64,000 nucleotides of DNA from Buttiauxella sp965119215 (GTDB lineage Bacteria; Pseudomonadota; Gammaproteobacteria; Enterobacterales; Enterobacteriaceae): assembly GCA_965119215.1 (NCBI GenBank), contig CBCPKK010000018.1, positions 62,001 through 126,000 of the forward strand. The letters are read 5' to 3'. The position numbers were made by a program, and so were the translations under genes. The notes below the pieces were generated by a model. It was not told where the DNA came from. It was given only the letters and a program-made list of their open reading frames with translations, and did no database searches. Below are positions 48,604 through 57,686 of the stretch, piece after piece (within the stretch, counting starts at the first letter, position 1; each line of letters begins with the position of its first letter).

Positions 48604-51309
48604 TTAGTTCAAACGGCCATGACACTGTTTGTATTTTTTACCAGAACCGCATGGGCACGGATCGTTACGACCCACTTTGCGCTCACCCGTTTCAGCTGCC
48701 AGTTCTTCAGCAGCAAGCGTGTCAGCATCCTGATGGCTCAGTTGCTGCATCTGCGCCAGACGATCGGCTTCTTCACGGCGCTGTTGCTCCATTGCCTCGA
48801 CTTCTTCAGGCATACGAACCTGCACTTTGCTCAGCGTACTGATCACTTCATATTTCAGCGCTTCAAGCATGGAAGCAAACATAGCAAAGGATTCACGCTT
48901 GTATTCTTGCTTAGGATCTTTCTGCGCGTAACCACGTAAGTGGATACCCTGACGCAGATAATCCATCGCTGCCAGGTGCTCTTTCCACAGTGAGTCCAGA
49001 GTCTGCAGCATGACGCCTTTTTCGAAATGACGCATCATTTCAATGCCAACCACTTCTTCCTTACGCTTATACACTTCGATAGCGTTTTGCAAAATTCGCT
49101 CGCGCAGAGTTTCTTCGTGCAGTTCAGGCTCTTTATCCAGCCACTCTTTAATTGGCAGCTCGAGGTCAAAGTCGTTTTTCAGGCGCTCTTCCAGGCCTTC
49201 AACATCCCACATTTCTTCCAGTGATTGCGGTGGAATGTGCGCATCGATAGTCACTTTAAAGACATCTTCGCGGATGCTGTTGATAGTTTCGCTAACGTCG
49301 CTCACATCCAACAATTCGTTACGCTGGCTGTAGATTGCGCGACGCTGGTCGTTTGCCACATCATCGTATTCAAGAAGCTGTTTACGGATATCAAAGTTAC
49401 GGCTTTCAACTTTACGCTGTGCGTTAGCAATTGCTTTGGTTACCCATGGGTGTTCAATAGCTTCGCCTGGTTTCATACCCAGTTTACGCATCATGCCTGA
49501 AACGCGATCGGACGCGAAAATACGCATCAGGGAATCTTCCATCGACAGGTAGAAACGAGATGAACCCGCATCCCCCTGACGGCCAGAACGACCACGTAAC
49601 TGGTTATCGATACGGCGTGATTCATGACGCTCTGTACCAATGATGTGCAGACCACCAGAAGTCAGAACCGCATCATGGCGGATTTGCCAGTCAGCTTTAA
49701 TCTGCGCAATTTGTTCAGGCGTTGGGTTTTCAAGCTCAGCAACTTCTGCCTGCCAGCTACCACCCAATACGATATCCGTACCACGGCCTGCCATGTTCGT
49801 TGCAATGGTCACCGCAGCAGGGTAACCCGCTTGAGCAACAATTCCTGCTTCGTTGGCGTGGAATTTGGCGTTCAGAACGTTGTGTTTGATACCAGCTTTA
49901 GTCAGCTCAGCAGAGACGACTTCGGATTTCTCGATAGAAATCGTACCCACCAATACTGGCTGGCCGTTGGCTGTACGCTCTTTAATGTCTTCGATAATCG
50001 CGCCAATCTTGTCTACTTCAGTCATATAGACCAAATCAGGCATGTCTTTACGAATCATTGGGCGGTTAGTTGGCACAACGATGGTATCGAGCTTATAAAT
50101 AGAGCTGAATTCAAACGCTTCGGTATCTGCAGTACCCGTCATACCGGCCAGTTTTTCATACAGGCGGAAGTAGTTCTGGAAAGTGATGGATGCCAGGGTC
50201 TGGTTTTCATTCTGAATATCGACGCATTCTTTGGCTTCGACTGCCTGGTGCAGGCCATCAGACCAACGACGACCTTGCATGGTACGGCCAGTATGTTCAT
50301 CAACGATGATAACTTCGCCGTCTTTCACGATGTAGTCAACGTCACGGGTGAACAGTACGTGCGCGCGCAGTGCGGCAGTTACGTGGTGCATCAACATAAT
50401 GTTGGTTGGCGAGTAAAGTGACTCCCCTTCTTCCATGATGCCTTCACGTACCAGCAGTTCTTCAACCAGTACCAGACCGCGTTCAGTAATGTTTACCTGA
50501 CGAGATTTTTCGTCCACGGAGAAGTGGCCTTCACCCTGGAAAGTATCTGAATCTTCTTTTTCCTGACGGATCAGGCTTGGGATGATTTTGTTTACTTTCT
50601 TATACATCTCGGAGCTGTCTTCAGCGGGGCCGGAGATGATAAGCGGGGTACGCGCTTCATCGATAAGAATTGAGTCAACCTCATCCACCAACGCGTAATG
50701 AAGTTTACGCTGAACACGTTCTTCAGGGCTGAACGCCATGTTGTCGCGCAGGTAGTCAAAGCCGTATTCGTTGTTGGTACCGTAAGTAATGTCAGCAGCA
50801 TAAGCTTCGCGCTTTGCAGGTGCTGGCATGTTAGGCAAGTTGATACCCACGCTTAAACCCAGGTATTCAAACAACGGACGGTTGTTTTCAGCATCACGCT
50901 GGGCCAGGTAGTCGTTCACGGTAACAACGTGAACACCACGGCCACTCAAGGCATTCAGATAAGCAGGCAGGGTCGCAGTCAGCGTTTTACCTTCACCGGT
51001 ACGCATTTCTGCGATACAGCGATCGTTGAGTACCATACCGCCAAGCAGCTGTACGTCGAAGTGACGCATACCGAAAACACGCTTACTGGCTTCACGAACC
51101 ACAGCGAAAGCCTCTGGAATCAGATTTTCCAACACTTCGCCTTTTGCAAGACGCGCGCGGAACTCGCCAGTTTTTGCTTTCAGCTCATCATCGGAAAGTT
51201 TTTCAATTTCCGGTTCCATGCTGTTAATCAGGGTGACAACTTTACGCATACGACGCAGAGTGCGGTCGTTACGACTACCAAAAACTTTAGTTAATAATTT
51301 GATTAGCAT
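48604..51309 (-). CDS. secA: Protein translocase ATPase SecA
   Basis: Motor that drives preproteins through SecYEG. 901 residues, the E. coli length. Walker A MRTGEGKTLTA, DEAD-type DEVDSILIDEARTP, helicase motif GTDIVLGG and QLRGRSGRQGD, and a C-terminal zinc site CPCGSGKKYKQCHG for SecB and lipid binding. It follows secM by 66 bp and is controlled by it through translational coupling. Confidence 0.98.
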   Translation of the reverse strand: MLIKLLTKVFGSRNDRTLRRMRKVVTLINSMEPEIEKLSDDELKAKTGEFRARLAKGEVLENLIPEAFAVVREASKRVFGMRHFDVQLLGGMVLNDRCIAEMRTGEGKTLTATLPAYLNALSGRGVHVVTVNDYLAQRDAENNRPLFEYLGLSVGINLPNMPAPAKREAYAADITYGTNNEYGFDYLRDNMAFSPEERVQRKLHYALVDEVDSILIDEARTPLIISGPAEDSSEMYKKVNKIIPSLIRQEKEDSDTFQGEGHFSVDEKSRQVNITERGLVLVEELLVREGIMEEGESLYSPTNIMLMHHVTAALRAHVLFTRDVDYIVKDGEVIIVDEHTGRTMQGRRWSDGLHQAVEAKECVDIQNENQTLASITFQNYFRLYEKLAGMTGTADTEAFEFSSIYKLDTIVVPTNRPMIRKDMPDLVYMTEVDKIGAIIEDIKERTANGQPVLVGTISIEKSEVVSAELTKAGIKHNVLNAKFHANEAGIVAQAGYPAAVTIATNMAGRGTDIVLGGSWQAEVAELENPTPEQIAQIKADWQIRHDAVLTSGGLHIIGTERHESRRIDNQLRGRSGRQGDAGSSRFYLSMEDSLMRIFASDRVSGMMRKLGMKPGEAIEHPWVTKAIANAQRKVESRNFDIRKQLLEYDDVANDQRRAIYSQRNELLDVSDVSETINSIREDVFKVTIDAHIPPQSLEEMWDVEGLEERLKNDFDLELPIKEWLDKEPELHEETLRERILQNAIEVYKRKEEVVGIEMMRHFEKGVMLQTLDSLWKEHLAAMDYLRQGIHLRGYAQKDPKQEYKRESFAMFASMLEALKYEVISTLSKVQVRMPEEVEAMEQQRREEADRLAQMQQLSHQDADTLAAEELAAETGERKVGRNDPCPCGSGKKYKQCHGRLN

Positions 51310-51375
51310 AATAAATTCTCAAACGCCTACCATCTGGGCAGAGCTAAAATAATGTTATAATTAAAGGAAGTGAAC

Positions 51376-51882
51376 TTAGCTGAAGCGTTGAGGACCAGCG
51401 CGGATACCATGAACCTGGCTAATCCAAATGGCAGGGCTGAAAGTCTCGACAGCAGGGGGCTGCCAAAGCGCGATATTGCGTACGATTACAGGCGGTTTGC
51501 TTTCCTGGGTAAGAAGCGCGCTGAGCGTATCGAGTAAGGCGAGTTTTTGTGCCTGTAGAGGCAAACTCTCCTGGGCTATTGGCAGCGTTTGTGGTGCCAT
51601 AGCAAAAGAAAGGTGGCGAATAACTGTGCGAATAGCGTGCTGATGCCAGTAATCGACACTAAATGATGGTCGCCGGGTACTTTCCTGCAATAATGCCAGA
51701 CTGTTGAAGCTGACCTTGTTGAGGTAATCGTGGCTGCTGGTAGACGTTTCCGCAGGCGCCGTTGGCTCGGTATTTTGGCTAAGCGCAGGCATGCCAAAAC
51801 TTGCCGCGACCATCCCCAATATGAGATGCGGCCAGAAATAACGTCTGCCAAACTGTCGCCAACGATTTAGAATACCAATCAC
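51376..51882 (-). CDS. secM: Secretion monitor SecM
   Basis: 168 residues from GTG 51882. A long signal sequence (to about residue 37, ALS) sends it to the Sec pathway. Near the C-terminus the arrest motif is complete (FSPAIWISQVHGIRAGP). When secretion is slow, the ribosome stalls there and frees the secA ribosome-binding site, raising SecA. The middle linker differs from E. coli, but the arrest residues are identical in spacing. Divergent from a DUF721 gene, with only 22 bp between start codons. Confidence 0.95.
   Translation of the reverse strand: MIGILNRWRQFGRRYFWPHLILGMVAASFGMPALSQNTEPTAPAETSTSSHDYLNKVSFNSLALLQESTRRPSFSVDYWHQHAIRTVIRHLSFAMAPQTLPIAQESLPLQAQKLALLDTLSALLTQESKPPVIVRNIALWQPPAVETFSPAIWISQVHGIRAGPQRFS
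51391..51441 (-). promoter_or_regulatory. SecM translational arrest sequence
   Basis: Codons 148-164 encode FxxxxWIxxxxGIRAGP with all key residues: Phe148, Trp153, Ile154, Gly159, Ile160, Arg161, Ala162, Gly163, Pro164. This is the peptide that jams the ribosome exit tunnel in E. coli. Confidence 0.95.
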
Positions 51883-51904
51883 TTTATCCGCCGGAGCATT
51901 ATGT

Positions 51905-52423
51905 ATGCGTGATAGTCGCCCACAATCTTTAGATCATTTGTTCGATGATGCTGGTGCCGAAAGCGTGTTGCAAAACGTACAGCAACGCGCCACTGCGCTA
52001 CTTCGGCTCAACAGGGCTGTGAAAGGGATATTACCCGCTCAACTGCATCCCTGGTGCCGGGTAGCAAACTTCCGACAAGGCATTCTCGTACTTGAAACTG
52101 CAAATGCTAGCTGGCTGATGCGCTTACGCTATGAACAAGCCACGCTACTGAGTGCATTACGAGCACAAATATTACCATCATTGACATCAATCGACATCAG
52201 GATTAATCCATCACTGGCTGCAATTGGGCAAGAATCCGTACAAGAAAACAGCATTCAGACAATGAAGGGTAAAACTGAAGGGGTTAACAGGGTTCTGAGC
52301 CAACAAAGTGCAGAGGCATTAAGAATGGTGGCTGAACGTAGCCCAGAGAAATTGAAGGCAATAATAGAACGACTGGCGTCATTGGCCGGAGAGAGTACCA
52401 ATAAAACCAGTCGTAATAAATAA
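51905..52423 (+). CDS. DUF721 protein, DciA-like
   Basis: 172 residues from ATG 51905, with GGAG eight bases upstream. Residues about 10-100 match the DUF721/DciA fold (SLDHLFDDAGAESVLQNVQQ, VANFRQGILVLETANASWLMRLRYEQATLL). The rest is a charged helical tail. DciA loads the replicative helicase in bacteria that lack DnaC; enterobacteria use DnaC, so this may be a relic or a repurposed copy. It fills the lpxC|secM gap: 8 bp from the end of convergent lpxC and 22 bp from the divergent secM start. E. coli K-12 has only a short gap there, as far as I recall. Confidence 0.85.
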   Translation: MRDSRPQSLDHLFDDAGAESVLQNVQQRATALLRLNRAVKGILPAQLHPWCRVANFRQGILVLETANASWLMRLRYEQATLLSALRAQILPSLTSIDIRINPSLAAIGQESVQENSIQTMKGKTEGVNRVLSQQSAEALRMVAERSPEKLKAIIERLASLAGESTNKTSRNK

Positions 52424-52431
52424 TTCTGGTG

Positions 52432-53349
52432 TTATGCCAGAACCATTGTCGGTGCTTTGAACGCTAACGGAAGTTCGGCATCGTCTTCGAAGGTTGCCCA
52501 TTCCCAGGCTTCCTGCTTCGCCAGAACTGCCTGAAGCAATTTGTTATTCAATGCATGACCAGACTTATAGGCGGTAAACGCGCCGATAATGTTGTGGCCG
52601 CACATGAACAAGTCACCAATTGCGTCGAGCATTTTGTGACGAACAAATTCATCTTCAAAACGCAGGCCGTCTTCGTTCAGTACGCGATAATCGTCAACAA
52701 CGATGGCACAATCGAAGCTGCCGCCCAGGCACAAACCACGGGACTGCAGATATTCGATATCACGCATGAAACCGAAGGTACGAGCACGACTGATCTGGCG
52801 CATAAATGCGTCTGCAGAGAAGTTCATGCTGTAGCGTTGGGTACTTGCATCAATCGCCGGGTGGTTAAAGTCGATGGTGAAATCCAACGAGAAACCATTG
52901 TACGGCTTGAATTCAGCCCATTTGTCGCCATCTTCAACGCGAACCGTTTCTTTGACGCGAACAAATTTCTTCGCACAGTTTAATTCGTCAATCCCGGCAT
53001 CAAGCAGCAGGTAAACGAATGGCGCTGCACTGCCGTCCATGATTGGGATTTCTGGGGCATTGACTTCAATAATGATGTTATCAATACCTAATCCCGCAAG
53101 GGCGGCATTCAAATGTTCAACGGTAGAAATCCGCACATCGTGCTCGTTCACCAGGCAAGTACAGAGCATGGTATCACGCACAGATTTGGCATCTGCCGGA
53201 AAATCTACCGGAGGATTCAAGTCGGTGCGACGATAGATGACCCCGGTATTTGCCGGCGCAGGGCGCAACGTCAGTGTGACTTTTTTGCCGGTATGTAAAC
53301 CGACGCCAGTCGCCTGAACGATACGTTTAAGTGTCCTTTGTTTGATCAT
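52432..53349 (-). CDS. lpxC: UDP-3-O-acyl-N-acetylglucosamine deacetylase LpxC
   Basis: First committed step of lipid A synthesis; zinc enzyme in the cytosol, degraded by FtsH. 305 residues. His79 (STVEHLNAAL), His238 and Asp242 (HKMLDAIGDL) are the zinc ligands. The C-terminal degron region (LPLAFKAPTMVLA) ends with hydrophobic residues as FtsH recognition requires. Last gene of the dcw cluster, 100 bp after ftsZ, with room for its own promoter. Confidence 0.98.
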   Translation of the reverse strand: MIKQRTLKRIVQATGVGLHTGKKVTLTLRPAPANTGVIYRRTDLNPPVDFPADAKSVRDTMLCTCLVNEHDVRISTVEHLNAALAGLGIDNIIIEVNAPEIPIMDGSAAPFVYLLLDAGIDELNCAKKFVRVKETVRVEDGDKWAEFKPYNGFSLDFTIDFNHPAIDASTQRYSMNFSADAFMRQISRARTFGFMRDIEYLQSRGLCLGGSFDCAIVVDDYRVLNEDGLRFEDEFVRHKMLDAIGDLFMCGHNIIGAFTAYKSGHALNNKLLQAVLAKQEAWEWATFEDDAELPLAFKAPTMVLA

Positions 53350-53449
53350 CGTATAATCTCGCCAAATTACCTATCCAACCGAAGTGTATATCACAATCGG
53401 TGGACCAGTTTAGCACAAAGAGCGAAAATCCCCAACTTCCGGTTTATTC

Positions 53450-54601
53450 TTAATCAGCTTGCTTACGCAGGAACGCTGGAATGTCCAGATAATCAGGCTC
53501 TTTCGTCGTTTGTGGCGTATTGTCGTTCACTACTTTAGCCGCAGGTTTTTGCTCTTGTTGAAGCGGAGCCATACCGTGCTGCTGGTAGCGATCCATGACA
53601 GGCTGCTGAGTCTGCTTGTTGGTCACCAGAGTGATTTCTGGACGTTTGTCCATACCAATACCGGTTGCAACAACGGTCACGCGCAGTTCGTCGTTCATCT
53701 CTGGGTCCAGAGATGTACCGATAACCACAGTGGCGTTATCAGAAGCGAATGCACGGATGGTGTTACCCACCGTTTCAAACTCATCCAGACGCAGGTCGAA
53801 GCCAGCGGTGATGTTGACCAGAACGCCACGCGCGCCAGACAGATCGATGTCTTCCAACAGTGGGCTGGAAATCGCCATTTCTGCCGCTTCTTCTGCGCGG
53901 TCTTCACCACTTGCAACACCTGAGCCCATCATGGCATAACCCATTTCGGACATTACGGTGCGCACGTCAGCAAAGTCAACGTTCATCAGACCCGGACGGG
54001 TGATCAGTTCAGCGATACCCTGTACTGCGCCTTTCAGTACATCGTTTGCTGCGCCGAAAGCGTCAAGCAAAGAAATACCACGGCCCAGCACTTTCAACAG
54101 TTTGTCGTTAGGGATCGTGATCAGTGAGTCAACATGCTTAGAAAGCTCGGCAATACCCTGCTCCGCAAAAGCCATGCGCTTCTTGCCTTCAAAGTTGAAA
54201 GGCTTAGTCACAACAGCGACGGTCAGGATACCCAGATCTTTGGCAACTTCTGCAACTACAGGTGCAGCACCTGTACCTGTACCGCCACCCATACCTGCGG
54301 CGATAAATACCATGTCTGCGCCTTCAAGTGCAGCACGTAACGCGTCACGGTCTTCTTCCGCAGCGGTACGACCCACTTCAGGGTTCGCTCCAGCTCCCAG
54401 ACCTTTGGTAATACCATTACCAATCTGGATAGTCTGGCCTACAGCAGTTTTACGTAACGCCTGAGCGTCAGTATTCACTGCAAAGAATTCAACACCTTCG
54501 ATGCGTTCACGCACCATGTGTTCAACGGCATTACCACCGCCACCACCGACGCCGATGACTTTAATCACCGCGTCGTTGGTCAGTTCCATAGGTTCAAACA
54601 T
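53450..54601 (-). CDS. ftsZ: Cell division GTPase FtsZ
   Basis: Tubulin-like GTPase that forms the Z ring. 383 residues. GTP loop GGGTGTGAAP, T7 catalytic loop NVDFADVR. A variable Gln-rich linker leads to the conserved C-terminal peptide DYLDIPAFLRKQAD, which binds FtsA, ZipA and ZapD. It follows ftsA by 63 bp. Confidence 0.98.
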   Translation of the reverse strand: MFEPMELTNDAVIKVIGVGGGGGNAVEHMVRERIEGVEFFAVNTDAQALRKTAVGQTIQIGNGITKGLGAGANPEVGRTAAEEDRDALRAALEGADMVFIAAGMGGGTGTGAAPVVAEVAKDLGILTVAVVTKPFNFEGKKRMAFAEQGIAELSKHVDSLITIPNDKLLKVLGRGISLLDAFGAANDVLKGAVQGIAELITRPGLMNVDFADVRTVMSEMGYAMMGSGVASGEDRAEEAAEMAISSPLLEDIDLSGARGVLVNITAGFDLRLDEFETVGNTIRAFASDNATVVIGTSLDPEMNDELRVTVVATGIGMDKRPEITLVTNKQTQQPVMDRYQQHGMAPLQQEQKPAAKVVNDNTPQTTKEPDYLDIPAFLRKQAD

Positions 54602-54664
54602 AGTTTCTCTCCGTTTTGTGCCTGTCGCCTGAGACCACTAATTTTGTCTGGTCTCTTACAAAAA

Positions 54665-55921
54665 TTAAAACTCTTTTCTCAGCCAGCTGTTGATTCGCTT
54701 AATCCATGAGCCGACGGAGGTTCGTTTTTCCACTTCTGCTTCACCACTGAGATGCGTTTCTTTCCCGTAGTGCAGCAAGCCGACTGCTGTGGAGTAATAC
54801 GACTCCTGGGCATAATCAGTCAGGCCAGTAATATTTAACGGTTGTCCAATACGTACTTGCGTATGGAACACACGTTGCGCACAGGCTGCCAGGCCTTCAA
54901 TTTGCGCCGCGCCGCCCGTTAGTACAATCCCCGCCGCCAGGTGGTGCTTCACACCTTGTTGGCGAAGTTGCTCTTGTAATTGCAAAATCTCTTCGTTTAC
55001 CAGGTTCAACAGCTCGGTATAACGAGGCTCGATGACTTCAGCGAGCGTCTGGCGTTGCAGGCTGCGAGGTGGGCGTCCACCCACGCTTGGCACTTCAACG
55101 TTTTCGTCTTTACCTACCATCGAACCCAGCGCACAACCATGACGCACCTTAATAGCTTCTGCATCACTTGGTGGGGTGCCGAAGGCATAGGCGATATCGC
55201 TGGTCACCACGTTCCCTGCATAAGGGATAACTTTGGTGTGGCGCAATGCCCCGCCAGTGTAAACCGCGATGTCCATAGTACCACCACCGACATCAACCAC
55301 GCAGACCCCTAATTCACGCTCATCTTCGGTCAATACTGCGTAGCTCGCCGCAAGCCCTGCAAAGATCAGTTGGTCAACTTTAAGACCACAACGTTCAACT
55401 GCTTTGACGATGTTTTTCGCCATATCGTTGTGGCAGGTAATCAAGTGCACTTTTGCCTGCATGCGCACACCCGATAAACCTACAGGATTTTTGATGCCTT
55501 CCTGGTAGTCAATTGCGTATTCTTGCGGGATAACGTGCAAAACACGATGTTCGTCACGTACACGCACTGACTTCGCGGTGTGAACAACGTTCTCAACGTC
55601 TTCCTGCGTCACTTCTTCTTCAGAAATTGGCACCATGCCAATCTCGTTCTGGCAGCTAATATGCTTACCTGACAGCGCAAGGTAGACCGAAGATATCTGG
55701 CAATCTGCCATTAATTCGGCCTGGTCAATCGCACGCTGAACGCATTTTACGACTGACTCGAGATCGTTTACGCCACCTTTGTCCATACCACGCGATGGGC
55801 AGCTGCCCACGCCAATAATATTGACCATACCGTCAGGCAGAACTTCCCCTACTAAAGCGGCAACCTTTGCGGTACCGATCTCCAGTCCTACTACCAGTTT
55901 TCTGTCCGTCGCCTTGATCAT
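54665..55921 (-). CDS. ftsA: Cell division protein FtsA
   Basis: Actin-like protein that tethers FtsZ to the membrane and activates the divisome. 418 residues, two fewer than E. coli. Phosphate loops VVGLEIGTAKVAALV and VCVVDVGGGTMDIAVY. The C-terminal amphipathic helix (SWIKRINSWLRKEF) is the membrane anchor. Starts 2 bp after the ftsQ stop. Confidence 0.97.
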   Translation of the reverse strand: MIKATDRKLVVGLEIGTAKVAALVGEVLPDGMVNIIGVGSCPSRGMDKGGVNDLESVVKCVQRAIDQAELMADCQISSVYLALSGKHISCQNEIGMVPISEEEVTQEDVENVVHTAKSVRVRDEHRVLHVIPQEYAIDYQEGIKNPVGLSGVRMQAKVHLITCHNDMAKNIVKAVERCGLKVDQLIFAGLAASYAVLTEDERELGVCVVDVGGGTMDIAVYTGGALRHTKVIPYAGNVVTSDIAYAFGTPPSDAEAIKVRHGCALGSMVGKDENVEVPSVGGRPPRSLQRQTLAEVIEPRYTELLNLVNEEILQLQEQLRQQGVKHHLAAGIVLTGGAAQIEGLAACAQRVFHTQVRIGQPLNITGLTDYAQESYYSTAVGLLHYGKETHLSGEAEVEKRTSVGSWIKRINSWLRKEF

Positions 55922-55923
55922 TG

Positions 55924-56763
55924 TTATTCTGCCTGTGCCTGATTCTGTTGCTGATTAGGAGTAGGTTCCTCTACGGGAGCAGGCTGCCAACCCACTGCCG
56001 CACCTGAGTCGTAACGCAAGTCGACATAGCTAATCCTTTTATTGTCGGCTTGCTCTTGTTGCTGCAGAACAGGGTAAAGTTCTACAAAGCGACTCAAGCG
56101 TTTCATCGTATCGCCCCGGCCAAGGTTGAGCTTAATGTCGTTATTCAACGTCAGTTGCCAGGAACGACGAGCGGTCATTGCCGCTGCTTTCAACGTAAAT
56201 TTATCCTTTGCCAGCACATCGCCCATTGCGCGATAGCCTTGCAATACTTCACCTTCACTGCCTTCCGGCCCGGATAACATAGGTAAAGTCTGCTTTACAG
56301 CCCTTTCTGCTGGAACACTGAACGCATTTCCTTGCGCATCAATCATATGCTGATCATTCCAGCGCGCTATGGGCACATATTCAACCAGATGAATCTTCAA
56401 TTCGTCCGGCCACTGCTTTCTAACACTCGCCTGTTTAATCCATGGCAAACGTTCAATTTGCTGTTGGATGATATTGACGTCCTGGGTCATAAACGTACCT
56501 GGTGGCCCAAGTGCCAGAATAGACTGGCGAATATCATCGTTACGGGTGTAATGCCGTTCACCAGTAACCACCAACTTGGACAGTGGCAGACGCTGCGCAT
56601 CTTCCATCCAGCCAACCACTATCCAGCCGCCGATAAATACCGTAAACAGTACTGCGCTCAGGAAAATAATCCCGGCCAGTCGCCCCCCGTTACTACGACG
56701 AGAACTGGTTTCCTCTTCTTCTTCCTGGCGATTATTACGCGTATTCAAAGCTGCTTGCGACAT
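55924..56763 (-). CDS. ftsQ: Cell division protein FtsQ
   Basis: Bitopic divisome protein; partner of FtsB and FtsL. From ATG 56763 (MSQAALNTRN) it has 279 residues. A Glu-rich cytosolic tail (RQEEEEETSSRR), one membrane segment (about 28-50), then the POTRA domain (LPLSKLVVTGERHYTRNDDIRQ) and the FtsBL-binding beta domain. One base separates its start from the ddlB stop. Confidence 0.97.
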   Translation of the reverse strand: MSQAALNTRNNRQEEEEETSSRRSNGGRLAGIIFLSAVLFTVFIGGWIVVGWMEDAQRLPLSKLVVTGERHYTRNDDIRQSILALGPPGTFMTQDVNIIQQQIERLPWIKQASVRKQWPDELKIHLVEYVPIARWNDQHMIDAQGNAFSVPAERAVKQTLPMLSGPEGSEGEVLQGYRAMGDVLAKDKFTLKAAAMTARRSWQLTLNNDIKLNLGRGDTMKRLSRFVELYPVLQQQEQADNKRISYVDLRYDSGAAVGWQPAPVEEPTPNQQQNQAQAE

Positions 56764-56764
56764 A

Positions 56765-57685
56765 TCAGTCTGCCAACTCCAGAATACGCACAACCAGTTG
56801 AGAGAATGTCATCCCAGCCTGACGTGCCGCCATCGGCACCAGACTGTGGCTGGTCATGCCCGGCGAGGTATTCACTTCCAGCAGATAAAACTGTCCGTCG
56901 CTATCCAGCATGACGTCTACACGCCCCCAACCACTGCAACCCAAAACTTGCCAGGCTTGCAGCACTAAAGCCTGCAATTCTTCCTCGCGCTGCTCGATTA
57001 AACCGCCTGGGCAGAAATATTGTGTCTCATCAGAGAGATACTTCGCCTCATAATCATAGAAAATTCCAGCGGGTTGGATACGTATTGACGGTAAAATTTC
57101 TTCGCCAAGAATCGCAACGGTGTATTCAGGGCCACTTAACCATTTCTCGATAAGCACTTCTTCGTCATGTTCAAAGGCTAATTCAAGCGCTGCTGGCAGT
57201 GCTGCAACGTTATCAACCTTAGACATACCAACGCTTGAGCCTTCACGGCTTGGCTTAACGATGACAGGCAACCCTAAGCTTGCAATACGTTCTACTGTAG
57301 TGCTGGAGATACCTGCGTCTACATCACGGCGTGTTAACGCAACCCACGGGGCAACAGGTAAATTTGCACCTTTCCACAGCAATTTGGTGCGCAGTTTATC
57401 CATACTGACAGCAGAAGCCATCACGCCACTACCGGTGTAAGGCAACTTCAGGAGCTCAAGTAAGCCTTGCAGCGTCCCGTCTTCTCCGCCACGACCGTGT
57501 AAGGCAATAAATACTTTGTCAAAACCCAACGCTTTCAGTTCACTCACTGGCGTGTTTTTCGGGTCGACTTCGTGCGCATCAACTCCAGCTTCTCTGAGGC
57601 CTGCGAGTACCGCAGCACCTGACTGCAATGAAACCTCACGCTCAGCGGAGGTTCCGCCCAGCAGGACAGCGATTTTATCTGCCAT
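56765..57685 (-). CDS. ddlB: D-alanine--D-alanine ligase B
   Basis: ATP-grasp enzyme making the D-Ala-D-Ala end of the peptidoglycan stem. From ATG 57685 (MADKIAVLLGG) it has 306 residues as in E. coli; 26 further upstream residues overlap murC and are not conserved. Signature blocks HGRGGEDGTLQG, VIVKPSREGSSVG and LEVNTSPGMTSHSLVPMA are present. Starts 1 bp after murC. Confidence 0.97.
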   Translation of the reverse strand: MADKIAVLLGGTSAEREVSLQSGAAVLAGLREAGVDAHEVDPKNTPVSELKALGFDKVFIALHGRGGEDGTLQGLLELLKLPYTGSGVMASAVSMDKLRTKLLWKGANLPVAPWVALTRRDVDAGISSTTVERIASLGLPVIVKPSREGSSVGMSKVDNVAALPAALELAFEHDEEVLIEKWLSGPEYTVAILGEEILPSIRIQPAGIFYDYEAKYLSDETQYFCPGGLIEQREEELQALVLQAWQVLGCSGWGRVDVMLDSDGQFYLLEVNTSPGMTSHSLVPMAARQAGMTFSQLVVRILELAD

Positions 57686-57686
57686 T

